From an uncultured Prevotellaceae bacterium (GTDB lineage: Bacteria; Bacteroidota; Bacteroidia; Bacteroidales; Muribaculaceae): DNA of 21,386 bases. The stretch's first letter is position 1, and each line of letters starts with the position of its first letter. The position numbers were made by a program, and so were the translations under genes. Positions 1-7,355 of this stretch are shown one piece after another. The notes under the pieces are model-generated. The model did not search any database. It was not told the origin of the DNA and saw nothing but the letters and a program-made list of their open reading frames with translations. Location: the NCBI GenBank assembly GCA_905210415.1, contig CAJLWM010000039.1, forward strand, positions 1 to 21,386, written 5' to 3'.

Positions 1-735
1 TTTACCGCCACAAGCTGGAGGATTTTTCGCCAATACGATAATCTTCTCCAAGCCGATGCAATACTTAAACGCAAAATCGGGTATCATCGTTACCCGTTCT
101 CCGATTGTCAGTGTTTTTATCGACTTGCAATCGTTGAACACAGGATAATCTGTGTTGCCCATTTTTGTGCATTTCTCCGCATTGAATGTCACGCTCGTCA
201 AACCGCTGCTGGTAAACGCACCAACCTCAATGCTCGTCACGCTGCCCGGTATTTCCACGCTCGTCAATTCCTAGCAACCAAGAAACGCATTGCTCCCGAT
301 GTTCGTCAAGCTGTTAGACATCTTCACGCTCGTCATGCTGCTGCAGCCAGTAAACGCACTATCCCCTATGCTTGTAACGCTGTTAGGTATCTCCACGCTC
401 GCCAAGCTGCTGCAGTATAGAAATGCATACTTCTCGATGCTGGTCACGCTGCTTGGTATCTCCACGCTCGCCAAACTTCTGCAGCAATCAAACGCAGAGG
501 CTCCGATGTTGGTAACACCCTCTTTAATCACAACTTTTTTAATGGATAAATCCTTCCAAGGCGATTCTCTGTAATCGTGCATTTTCCCTGTTCCGGATAT
601 TGTGAGCACCCCGTTATCGTCAAGTGTCCAAGTGATGTTATCCCCACATTTTCCATTTGATTCTGCCCAAAGGCTGGTGCACGACAGCAACACTGCTGCC
701 ATTACTGTTGTCATTCGTAAAAATAACTGTTTCAT
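1..735 (-). pseudogene. BspA-like leucine-rich-repeat surface protein, 5' part, interrupted by an in-frame amber codon
   Basis: The frame starts at 735 with a signal peptide (hydrophobic core around residues 8-18, likely cleavage after LWA). A short N-terminal domain follows, then LRR_5 (BspA-type) repeats of 23 residues with the pattern AFxxCxSLxSVEIPxSVTSI. Such proteins are surface or secreted adhesion-type proteins in Bacteroidales. The codon at 273-271 is TAG, after residue 154. The same frame then continues without a stop for 90 codons to the window edge, in perfect repeat register: the next residues are ELTSVEIPGS, then further LRR units. The TAG sits exactly where other units have Ser after the conserved Cys, so one base substitution explains it. 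The alternatives are a truncated 154-residue product, readthrough, or a sequencing error. The gene also runs off the left edge. Family assignment is firm; functional status is uncertain. Confidence 0.8.
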
Positions 736-893
736 GATTTTTTTGTTTTATGGTTGATATATAGTATTCTTCTAACAATGCCTTATATTCCTCAAAGGCT
801 TTTTGCCGCTTCAGTCAGCAATAAAAAGCAAGTAACATAATGCATATTACAGAAACGATTGTCATTTCTGCCTACTTTATCTATTTTCAATCG

Positions 894-901
894 CAAATTT
901 A
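894..901 (-). promoter_or_regulatory. Bacteroidetes-type -7 box for the LRR gene
   Basis: Read on the minus strand the bases are TAAATTTG, a perfect match to the TAnnTTTG consensus. It implies a leader of roughly 150 bases. No clear -33 TTG/TTTG element is seen at the usual spacing. Confidence 0.5.
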
Positions 902-1107
902 ATAAAAAAGAGTACTGTATTTACCCCCCCAGTTAATATTCGTTAAATTCGCAATTTTTTTGTTCGTTGGTCTTCATAAACCCAAATCGGACAATAGGAC
1001 GTATATGTAAAAATTTTTCTACTGCTTGGTGTCTTTCGGCTTTTATAAGGCATCTTTTGCTTGTTTTTAATTCGCAATAGCAGGCTATTACTCATTAAAA
1101 ATCAATC

Positions 1108-1168
1108 AAAATCTGCACTTCTAAAAAACCGAAATTCTTCCAAGTCCTAATAACCGAATTGGGTTAAA
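1108..1168 (+). repeat. 61-bp interspersed repeat, copy 1
   Basis: It begins AAAATCTGCACTTCTAAAA and ends CCGAATTGGGTTAAA. A second copy of the same length and orientation lies at 16859-16919; by hand alignment 51 of 61 bases match with no gaps. No open frame is conserved between them, so it looks like a non-coding interspersed element. A weakly similar third segment may lie near 16019-16066. Confidence 0.7.
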
Positions 1169-1239
1169 CTGGTGTGTTGTGCTGGATGGGTATTTGCTGA
1201 AAACATATAGAGGATTAATCGCTTTTCGTGTTTTTTATC

Positions 1240-1247
1240 TAAATTTG
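1240..1247 (+). promoter_or_regulatory. -7 box for mltG
   Basis: TAAATTTG matches TAnnTTTG exactly, about 58 bases before the mltG start. The -33 element is not obvious. Confidence 0.55.
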
Positions 1248-1305
1248 CAGTGTCGTAAGCGAGGGCGGCAATGACGCCGCTCTGTAATTTTAAAGAAGAA
1301 AGAAA

Positions 1306-2334
1306 ATGAAAATCGGTAATAAGACATTATCTGTTAAGGCAATGCTCCTCGTGGTAGTGGCGATAGCATTGATTGCTGTGGCAGGATGGGCGTTGCCTTT
1401 TGTGCTCACAGGCGCGAGTGAGAGCCGCACAATATATATATACCCTGGCACAAGCAATGAGAAATTTAGCGAATATCTTAGTGAAGAGTTGGGCGATTTC
1501 GGCGGACGCGTGGCCACAGTGCTGAGCATTGCGGGCGTAGACCTTGACCGCCGTGTGGGAGCCTACCGCGTGGAAGATGGCGAATCGCCTCTCCGGTTTG
1601 CGCGTGAGATTCGTAACGGATTGCAGTCGCCAGTGCGCTTCTCGTTTAACAATCTGCGCACCAAGGAACAGTTTGCTGAGCGCGTGGCCGATAAATTTTT
1701 GATGAGCGCCGACGATATGCTCAAGGTGCTCAACGATAGCGCGGAGTGCGCCAAATATGGCAAGACACCGCAGACCATAGTGGCGGCCTTGTTGCCCGAC
1801 AGCTATGAATTTTATTGGAATGTAAAGCCAGACGAATTGCTTGAGCGCTTGGCTGGCTATAGCGAGCAGTTTTGGAGCAACGAGCGCAAGCAGAAAGCCG
1901 CAGCTCTGGGTCTGACGCCCGACGAGGTGGTGACGGTGGCTTCGATAGCCGAGGAAGAGACTGCTAAGAGCGACGAACGCGGCAAGGTGGGTCGCTTGTA
2001 TATCAATCGTTTGCAGGGCGGAATGCCGTTGCAGGCCGACCCGACGGTGAAGTTTGCCATTGGCGATTTTTCTATCAAGCGTATCACGGTGCCTATGACC
2101 CGCACCGACAATCCTTACAACACCTATCGCTATGCCGGACTGCCACCTGGCCCAATCCGCTTTGTGGAAAAGGCATCGATCGACGCCGTGCTCAATAGCG
2201 ATGCCAGCGACTATCTGTATATGTGCGCCAAGGAGGATTTTTCGGGCTATCACAATTTCACGAAGTCGTATGCCGAACATTTGGCAAACGCAGCGCGTTA
2301 TCGTAAGGAGCTGGATAAGCGAGGCATCAAGTGA
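1306..2334 (+). CDS. mltG: Endolytic peptidoglycan transglycosylase MltG (YceG-like)
   Basis: MltG cleaves nascent glycan strands in the inner membrane and is thought to set glycan chain length or terminate polymerisation. The 342-residue product has a short cytoplasmic N-terminus, one membrane segment at about residues 12-35, then the periplasmic YceG domain. Family signatures are visible: ASIAEEET at 212-219, where the first Glu (216) aligns with the catalytic Glu of the E. coli enzyme (ASIVEKET); MPLQADPTV at 240-248; YNTY followed by GLPPGPI at 271-284; and GYHNFTKSYAEH near the C-terminus. Length is normal for the family. The ATG at 1306 directly precedes the membrane segment and follows a -7 box. 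It is followed on the same strand by a DUF2007 gene and valS, but gaps of 85 and 137 bp and a separate valS promoter argue against one tight operon. Confidence 0.95.
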   Translation: MKIGNKTLSVKAMLLVVVAIALIAVAGWALPFVLTGASESRTIYIYPGTSNEKFSEYLSEELGDFGGRVATVLSIAGVDLDRRVGAYRVEDGESPLRFAREIRNGLQSPVRFSFNNLRTKEQFAERVADKFLMSADDMLKVLNDSAECAKYGKTPQTIVAALLPDSYEFYWNVKPDELLERLAGYSEQFWSNERKQKAAALGLTPDEVVTVASIAEEETAKSDERGKVGRLYINRLQGGMPLQADPTVKFAIGDFSIKRITVPMTRTDNPYNTYRYAGLPPGPIRFVEKASIDAVLNSDASDYLYMCAKEDFSGYHNFTKSYAEHLANAARYRKELDKRGIK

Positions 2335-2365
2335 TGCGCCACTTATATAATAAGGGTGTAGCGCA
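2335..2365 (+). other. Hairpin immediately after the mltG stop
   Basis: The outer arms TGCGC (2335-2339) and GCGCA (2361-2365) enclose a second imperfect pairing of CACTTAT with ATAAGGGTG. There is no T-tract, so it may be a 3' mRNA-stabilising structure or weak terminator rather than a classical one. Confidence 0.3.
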
Positions 2366-2419
2366 ATCCGGCAAAAGGCGGCAACGCAATAATGTTAACA
2401 CTACAAAACAAGCATTGAT

Positions 2420-2674
2420 ATGGAAAAAAGCGATGAATTGGTGCTGCTCAAGAAGTTTTACTTCGTATCGGAAGCACAGATTTTGAAAGGGATGCTTGAG
2501 AGCAATGGCATTCCTGCAATGGTGACGGAGGAATATAATCCGTATGGCACGGCATTCTCAATGTCGCGAGTGCTGGTGTTTGCCCACGACTATGAGGCGG
2601 CATGCGCTCTGATGAATGCTGCTAGCATGGGCGATGATGCCCTCGACGCAATGGCTGAAGAAGCCAGGGAATGA
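2420..2674 (+). CDS. Small DUF2007-type protein (putative signal-transducing family)
   Basis: This 84-residue acidic soluble protein has no signal peptide or membrane segment. It shows the DUF2007 pattern: an N-terminal beta strand LVLLKKFYFVSEAQILKGMLESNGI, where a helix covers the stretch ending at the Asn-Gly-Ile turn, then a loop with AFSMSRVLVFAHDYEAACALM. The family (RNA-level function unknown, sometimes called putative signal transducing protein) has a ferredoxin-like fold; no biochemical role can be read from the sequence. It lies between mltG and valS on the same strand. No good -7 box is visible in the 85-bp gap, so it may be co-transcribed with mltG. The family call is moderately sure; the function is unknown. 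Confidence 0.7.
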   Translation: MEKSDELVLLKKFYFVSEAQILKGMLESNGIPAMVTEEYNPYGTAFSMSRVLVFAHDYEAACALMNAASMGDDALDAMAEEARE

Positions 2675-2748
2675 GCGCTTTTGGGCTATATTATAGCTGT
2701 TTGCGCGAATATCTGGCGTGATATAAGCGTGTATTCAAGGATATTTTG

Positions 2749-2756
2749 TAATTTTG
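2749..2756 (+). promoter_or_regulatory. -7 box for valS
   Basis: TAATTTTG fits TAnnTTTG, 55 bases before the valS ATG. The spacing suits a promoter with a short leader. No -33 TTTG is evident. Confidence 0.5.
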
Positions 2757-2811
2757 CATCTTGAAATTTTAAGATAATTACAAAAACAAATATATAATCG
2801 CAGAAACTGTT

Positions 2812-5508
2812 ATGAACGAATTGGCTACCAAGTATAGTCCTGCTGAAGTAGAGGACAAATGGTATAAATACTGGATGGACCACGAATTGTTTAAGTCTAC
2901 TCCCGATGAGCGTGAACCTTACACTATCGTGATTCCACCGCCAAATGTCACTGGTGTGCTTCACATGGGCCACATGCTCAACAATACTATTCAAGATATT
3001 CTCATTCGCCGTGCGCGCATGGAGGGTAAGAACGCCCTTTGGGTGCCTGGCACCGACCACGCAAGTATCGCCACTGAAACTAAAGTGGTGAATAAGCTTG
3101 CTGCTGAAGGCATCAAGAAGCGTGACCTCACCCGCGAACAATTTCTTGAACACGCTTGGGAATGGACTCGCAAGCATGGTGGCATCATCTTGGAACAGCT
3201 GAAGAAGCTTGGCGCTTCGTGCGACTGGAGCCGCACAGCGTTCACCATGGACGAAAAGCGCAGCCAAAGCGTGTTGAAGGTGTTCTGCGACCTCTATGAT
3301 AAGGGTCTTATCTACCGCGGATTGAGAATGGTGCATTGGGATCCAATGAACCAAACTGCCCTCAGCGACGACGAGGTATATTACGAAGAAGAAAAGTCAA
3401 AACTATACTATCTGCGCTACTATGTTGCCGACGATGATATGAGCGGCGAAACAGGTAGCGAAGAGGAAGTGGTGCATCGCGATGCGCAAGGTCGCCGCTA
3501 TGCAGTGGTGGCTACCACTCGCCCTGAGACTATCATGGGCGACACCGCAATGTGCATCAATCCTAAGGACCCAAAGAACCAATGGCTCAAGGGCAAGAAG
3601 GTGATTGTTCCGCTTGTGGGAAGAGTGGTGAGCGTGATTGAAGACCGCTACGTCGACATCGAATTCGGTACTGGTTGCTTGAAGGTTACTCCAGCACACG
3701 ACGAAAACGACTATATGCTCGGTAAGAAGCACAATCTTGAGACTATCGACATCTTCAATGGCGATGGCACTGTGGCTCCTGTGGCTGGCATGTATGTGGG
3801 CATGGACCGCTTCGATGTGCGCAAGCAGATAGCTGCCGACCTTGAGGCTGCTGGCTTGATGGAAAAGGTGGAAGACTACGACAATAAGGTGGGCTTCTCA
3901 GAACGCACACATGTGGCTATCGAACCACGCTTGTCATTGCAATGGTTTATCGATATGAAGCACTTCGCTGAAATCGCTCTTCCTCCAGTGATGAACGACG
4001 AGATTTCGTTTGTACCTACAAAATACAAAGCCACTTATCGCAATTGGCTTGAAAACATACAAGACTGGTGTATCAGCCGTCAGTTGTGGTGGGGTCAACG
4101 CATCCCAGCCTACTACTATGGCGAAAAGGATGAGACTGGCGAACGCAAGTTTGTGGTTGCTCAGAGCGCCGAGGAAGCCCTTGAGAAGGCTCGCAAGCAA
4201 TCGGGCAACGCCGACATGCAACTCAGCGACCTTACGCAAGACGAGGATGCCCTCGACACTTGGTTCTCATCATGGTTGTGGCCAATCTCATTGTTTGATG
4301 GTATAAACAATCCTGACAACGAGGAAATCAAGTACTACTATCCAACCAACGACCTCGTGACTGGTCCAGACATCATTTTCTTCTGGGTGGCACGTATGAT
4401 TATGGCTGGATATGAATATCAAGGCCAGATGCCATTCCGCAACGTTTACTTCACTGGTATTGTGCGCGACAAGTTGGGTCGTAAGATGTCGAAGTCGCTC
4501 GGCAACTCTCCTGACCCAATCGAATTGATGGAACGCTTCGGCGCCGATGGCGTGCGTATGGGCTTGATGCTCGCTGCTCCTGCCGGCAACGACATCCTCT
4601 ATGATGATTCGCTCTGTGAACAGGGTAGAAACTTCAACAACAAGATTTGGAACGCATTCCGCCTTGTGAAGGGTTGGGAAGTGGCCGATATAGAGCAACC
4701 TGAATATGCCAAGGTGGCAATTGAGTGGTTTGACTCGCAACTCAACCAGGTGTTGGCTGAGGTTAAGGACCTCTTTGGCAAATTCCGCTTGAATGAGGCT
4801 TTGATGGCAGTCTACAAGTTGTTCTGGGATGAATTCTCAAGCTTGTATCTTGAAATGATCAAGCCTGCATATCAACAGCCAATCGACGCAGCCACATATA
4901 AGGCAACACTCGGATTCTTCGACGTGCTTCTGCGTTTGTTGCATCCATTCATGCCATTTATCACCGAGGAATTGTGGCAACACATCAGCGAGCGTGCCGA
5001 TGGCGAGAGCATCATGTATGCCCGCGTGCCAGAGGCTGGCAAGGTAGATGCCGAGGCGCTTGCTCAAATGGCAGTGGCTAAGGAAATCATCTCAGGTGTG
5101 CGCACAGTGCGTCTGCAGAAGAATATTCCTAACAAGAATGCATTGTCGCTTCAGGTTGTGGGCAAGTTTAGCAACACCTGCAGCTCAATCATCAAGAAAC
5201 TCGCCAATGTGGAGAGCATCGAAGAGGTGAGTGAAAAAGACGCAACTGCTGCATCGTTCCTTGTAGGCACCACAGAATATGCTGTGCCATTGGGCGATAG
5301 CATTAATGTGGAGGAAGAACTTGCTAAGCTTAATGCCGACCTGAAGTATTATGAAGGCTTCTTGATGTCGGTTGAGAAGAAGCTCAGCAACGAGCGCTTT
5401 GTGAACAATGCTCCAGAGGCTGTGGTGAATGCTGAGCGCAAGAAGAAGGCTGACGCAGAAAGCAAGATTGCTACGCTCAAGGAAAGCATCGCTGCCCTTC
5501 AGAAGTGA
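2812..5508 (+). CDS. valS: Valyl-tRNA synthetase
   Basis: This cytoplasmic class I aminoacyl-tRNA synthetase attaches valine to tRNA-Val. It has 898 residues, typical for bacterial ValRS. The PPPNVTG-x-LHMGH segment with the HIGH-type motif HMGH is at 51-54. The CP1 editing domain shows [13 protein letters not shown] and [16 protein letters not shown], which are used to remove mischarged threonine. [16 protein letters not shown] marks the return to the catalytic core, and KMSKS is at 558-562. An anticodon-binding helical domain follows. The last about 70 residues, rich in Glu, Lys and Ala, form the ValRS-specific C-terminal coiled coil that contacts tRNA. The start is supported by a -7 box 55 bp upstream. 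A strong terminator follows. Codon use is that of a highly expressed gene. No anomalies were seen. Confidence 0.98.
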   Translation: MNELATKYSPAEVEDKWYKYWMDHELFKSTPDEREPYTIVIPPPNVTGVLHMGHMLNNTIQDILIRRARMEGKNALWVPGTDHASIATETKVVNKLAAEGIKKRDLTREQFLEHAWEWTRKHGGIILEQLKKLGASCDWSRTAFTMDEKRSQSVLKVFCDLYDKGLIYRGLRMVHWDPMNQTALSDDEVYYEEEKSKLYYLRYYVADDDMSGETGSEEEVVHRDAQGRRYAVVATTRPETIMGDTAMCINPKDPKNQWLKGKKVIVPLVGRVVSVIEDRYVDIEFGTGCLKVTPAHDENDYMLGKKHNLETIDIFNGDGTVAPVAGMYVGMDRFDVRKQIAADLEAAGLMEKVEDYDNKVGFSERTHVAIEPRLSLQWFIDMKHFAEIALPPVMNDEISFVPTKYKATYRNWLENIQDWCISRQLWWGQRIPAYYYGEKDETGERKFVVAQSAEEALEKARKQSGNADMQLSDLTQDEDALDTWFSSWLWPISLFDGINNPDNEEIKYYYPTNDLVTGPDIIFFWVARMIMAGYEYQGQMPFRNVYFTGIVRDKLGRKMSKSLGNSPDPIELMERFGADGVRMGLMLAAPAGNDILYDDSLCEQGRNFNNKIWNAFRLVKGWEVADIEQPEYAKVAIEWFDSQLNQVLAEVKDLFGKFRLNEALMAVYKLFWDEFSSLYLEMIKPAYQQPIDAATYKATLGFFDVLLRLLHPFMPFITEELWQHISERADGESIMYARVPEAGKVDAEALAQMAVAKEIISGVRTVRLQKNIPNKNALSLQVVGKFSNTCSSIIKKLANVESIEEVSEKDATAASFLVGTTEYAVPLGDSINVEEELAKLNADLKYYEGFLMSVEKKLSNERFVNNAPEAVVNAERKKKADAESKIATLKESIAALQK

Positions 5509-5568
5509 TGAAAGGCGCTTCGGCGCAGTGATTCGCCCGACGAATACACATTATATATAATATATATA

Positions 5569-5606
5569 ACGGCTGCTTTGAAAAAGGCAGCCGTTGTGTT
5601 ATTTTT
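5569..5606 (+). terminator. Rho-independent terminator of valS
   Basis: ACGGCTGC (5569-5576) pairs perfectly with GCAGCCGT (5587-5594). The stem can extend by TTT/AAG to close on a GAAA tetraloop. TGTGTTATTTTT follows. Confidence 0.85.
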
Positions 5607-5684
5607 GGGGTGGGGTGGTTGAAAACTTCTGGGTGAATAAGTTGGGTGTGGAGTAATGTATGAGATATGGTTGAGTACCTGCGA

Positions 5685-5920
5685 GAGCGGTGAAGCCGCT
5701 CGTCTTAAAGTAACCGCTTGCTAGGGAGCATAGCGAGTCTGCTGGCGGATGTTAATGCATGCGTTTTTTTTGTGTGCGTGCCGAAGGTACGCGTCCTCTG
5801 TGCTAAAGTCTTTTGCGCCTACAGCGCGCAAAATATGATAATGGCTCACACCCAGGGTGTTGCCATGGGCTATGTACATCAACAGGCCTTCAGACAAATC
5901 GTTTATAATGTAGTGTGATG
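5685..5920. repeat. Structured intergenic repeat-like stretch
   Basis: Several hairpins occur in succession: GAGCGG/CCGCTC (5685-5701), CTTGCTA/TAGCGAG with one G-T pair (about 5710-5730), TTTTGCGC/GCGCAAAA with a 7-base loop (5811-5833), and ACACCC-A-GGGTGT (about 5848-5860). The block around GGCTCACACCCAGGGTGTTG resembles interspersed intergenic repeats I associate with Bacteroidales genomes, but that is recollection, not a search. No second copy exists in this window. Confidence 0.4.
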
Positions 5921-6001
5921 TGACAGAATGTCAACGTTTTTTTTGCGCAGAAAAAAAACAGTATCTCTTTTCTTTCTGTATGTCAATGATTTACGTCCGA
6001 G

Positions 6002-6050
6002 ATTTCACAAAATTCCAAGGTTTTTGGAGCGGAATTTCACAAAATTCCAA
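6002..6050. repeat. Duplicated 17-mer with internal inverted repeat
   Basis: ATTTCACAAAATTCCAA occurs at 6002-6018 and again at 6034-6050, 32 bases apart. In the second copy the context makes a perfect dyad, GGAATTT-CACA-AAATTCC (6031-6048). Read on the minus strand it lies downstream of the Lrp-family gene and could help end its transcript. Confidence 0.6.
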
Positions 6051-6115
6051 AAGCCGGCTGCGTTTGTGCGGTTAACGGTGTGATAAATTGGTGTGATTGC
6101 GAGTGGGGGGGGCGA

Positions 6116-6616
6116 TTAGATGTCGATGCCGTAGGATTGCTTGATTTCTTCCATCACGAAGGTGCTTTCCACCGAGTCGAGGCTCTCGATGTTGCCCAGC
6201 ACGTTGAGCAGGAATTGCTGGTAGGCTTTCATATTGGCGGCATAGATCTTGAGTAGATAGTCGAAATGGCCCGAAATGTTGTAGCACTCAGTTACTTCGG
6301 GTATCTCGAGCATCATCGAGGTGAAAGCCGAGGTTGACTCGCGCTTCAGGTCACGCAGCTTCACGCTGCAAAACACCATAAAGCCCAGGTTGAGCTTCTC
6401 GGCGTTGAGCACGGCGATGTATCGCTTGATGTATCCTTCGCGCTCCAGACGCTTGATGCGTTCAAACACCGGGGTGGTGCTCAAGTGCACAAGTTTGGCT
6501 ACCTCCTTGGTAGTCAGTCGCGAATCCTGCTGCAGGGTGCGCAAAATCTGTATATCGGTAGCGTCAAGGGTTTCGGTTTGACGCAGAGTCTTGTTTTTGG
6601 GGTTGATGTTTGTCAT
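6116..6616 (-). CDS. Lrp/AsnC-family transcriptional regulator
   Basis: The product is 166 residues, the usual Lrp/AsnC size. An N-terminal winged helix-turn-helix (about residues 15-75) carries the family signature LDATDIQILRTLQQDSRLTTKEVAKLVHLS followed by TPVFERIKRLEREGYIKRY, split here over adjacent stretches. A C-terminal RAM/ligand-binding domain (about 80-160) includes VTECYNISGHFDYLLKI, which typically binds amino acids and builds octamers. I chose the ATG at 6616 (MTNINPK) over an upstream in-frame ATG at 6685. A -7 box at 6657-6664 lies inside that extension, and the added residues do not fit the family. It is transcribed divergently from the SusC/D operon across a 739-bp gap, so it may regulate that operon, itself, or distant amino-acid genes. 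The specific target cannot be read from the sequence. Confidence 0.93.
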   Translation of the reverse strand: MTNINPKNKTLRQTETLDATDIQILRTLQQDSRLTTKEVAKLVHLSTTPVFERIKRLEREGYIKRYIAVLNAEKLNLGFMVFCSVKLRDLKRESTSAFTSMMLEIPEVTECYNISGHFDYLLKIYAANMKAYQQFLLNVLGNIESLDSVESTFVMEEIKQSYGIDI

Positions 6617-6656
6617 AATGGAATAATTATATGCCAATGCTTCTAGAATTGCCCTA

Positions 6657-6664
6657 CAAAGGTA
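6657..6664 (-). promoter_or_regulatory. -7 box for the Lrp-family gene
   Basis: The minus-strand bases TACCTTTG match TAnnTTTG, 40 bases upstream of the chosen ATG at 6616. Its position inside the longer possible frame argues for the shorter start. Confidence 0.5.
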
Positions 6665-7240
6665 ATAAATTTCTATGTTTTGCACGTTATATAGATGAAA
6701 ATTCTTTTTTTAATATTATCGTTTGATGGCTCGAATTCTTAATGAGAGTGTAAAAATGGCGTTAGGGTCTTTTTTGTTCGGTAAAGATTGTTTTATTGGG
6801 ATAATAGTGATAAATTCGTGCTTATAGGTGCTTAAAACTATCATTATGTAAGTTTAATGTATTATTTTGTCATTTCGTGGTAATTGTGGATTGACGTAAA
6901 ATGTTAAATATGGAATGTTAAACATTCTTATGTTTTAACAAATGGGTGGCGAAAAAAAGTTCTATTGTTAAGTATTGTAAAAATATTTCGTATAGTGTAG
7001 GTGCGATGTTTATTTATTTTAAAATAAGGTGGTGTAAAATGCTGTAAATAACAATAATGAGTGTTTGTGAGGCGTTTTGTGGGCCAGATGCGAAAGTGAT
7101 TGTAAAATTGGGGAAATACATAAATTGTGGTTTGTGTGCATGTGTGGAAAGGGTATAGGTGCGAAATGAACAAAAAGAACAAAGTGGCGAGAGTTTGTTA
7201 AACATACTTTTTTATGCGTGTAATTTCGTTATATTTTATT

Positions 7241-7248
7241 TAAATTTG
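7241..7248 (+). promoter_or_regulatory. -7 box for the SusC/SusD operon
   Basis: TAAATTTG matches the TAnnTTTG consensus exactly. It predicts a leader of about 100 bases before the SusC start at 7356. A -33 TTTG at standard spacing is not clear, which may mean activator dependence. Confidence 0.55.
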
Positions 7249-7355
7249 CAACAGATACTATTCTCCGTATGTAGAATAATGTTTGTAGAAAAAACAATAT
7301 CAGAGAGATTTTTAGAGATAATTATTATAAACAAATGTCAAATTAAACAAAAGGT

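Larger units (their letters stand above)
736..1305. other. Intergenic region between the divergent LRR gene and mltG
   Basis: This 570-bp AT-rich stretch has no credible coding frame. It contains a minus-strand -7 box for the LRR gene (894-901), a 61-bp repeat copy (1108-1168) and a plus-strand -7 box for mltG (1240-1247). A run of seven C lies at 924-930. Nothing else is recognisable in it. Confidence 0.6.
5509..6115. other. Intergenic region between valS and the Lrp-family gene
   Basis: The first 100 bases hold the valS terminator. The rest, downstream of two convergent genes, carries a chain of stem-loops that looks like an interspersed repeat (5685-5920), a dyad plus T-run (5921-5944), an 8-T/8-A inverted tract (5937-5958) and a duplicated 17-mer (6002-6050). 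A 66-codon frame at 5718-5918 is not convincing as a gene. Confidence 0.5.
6617..7355. promoter_or_regulatory. AT-rich divergent regulatory region between the Lrp-family gene and the SusC operon
   Basis: No credible gene was found; short frames here are artefacts of low GC. It contains the minus-strand -7 box (6657-6664), the plus-strand -7 box (7241-7248) and a cluster of dyads. These are GAATGTT-A-AACATTC (6913-6927), a further TGTTAAA at 6902-6908, and TGTT-TT-AACA (6931-6940). The clustered TGTTAAA half-sites could be operators. The roughly 300 bases between them and the SusC start show no further recognisable element. Confidence 0.5.

Noticed and set aside
1327..2280. Minus-strand frame of 317 codons
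   Set aside because: It is antisense to mltG, which has all its family motifs, and the reverse product is rich in His, Ala and Arg with no recognisable fold.
5718..5918. Plus-strand frame of 66 codons between valS and the Lrp-family gene
   Set aside because: It follows the hairpin-rich repeat-like stretch, is rich in Cys and Val without a domain, and has no promoter. A non-coding repeat explains it better.
6617..6685. Longer N-terminus for the Lrp-family protein
   Set aside because: The extension overlaps a -7 box (6657-6664) and does not fit the family length.
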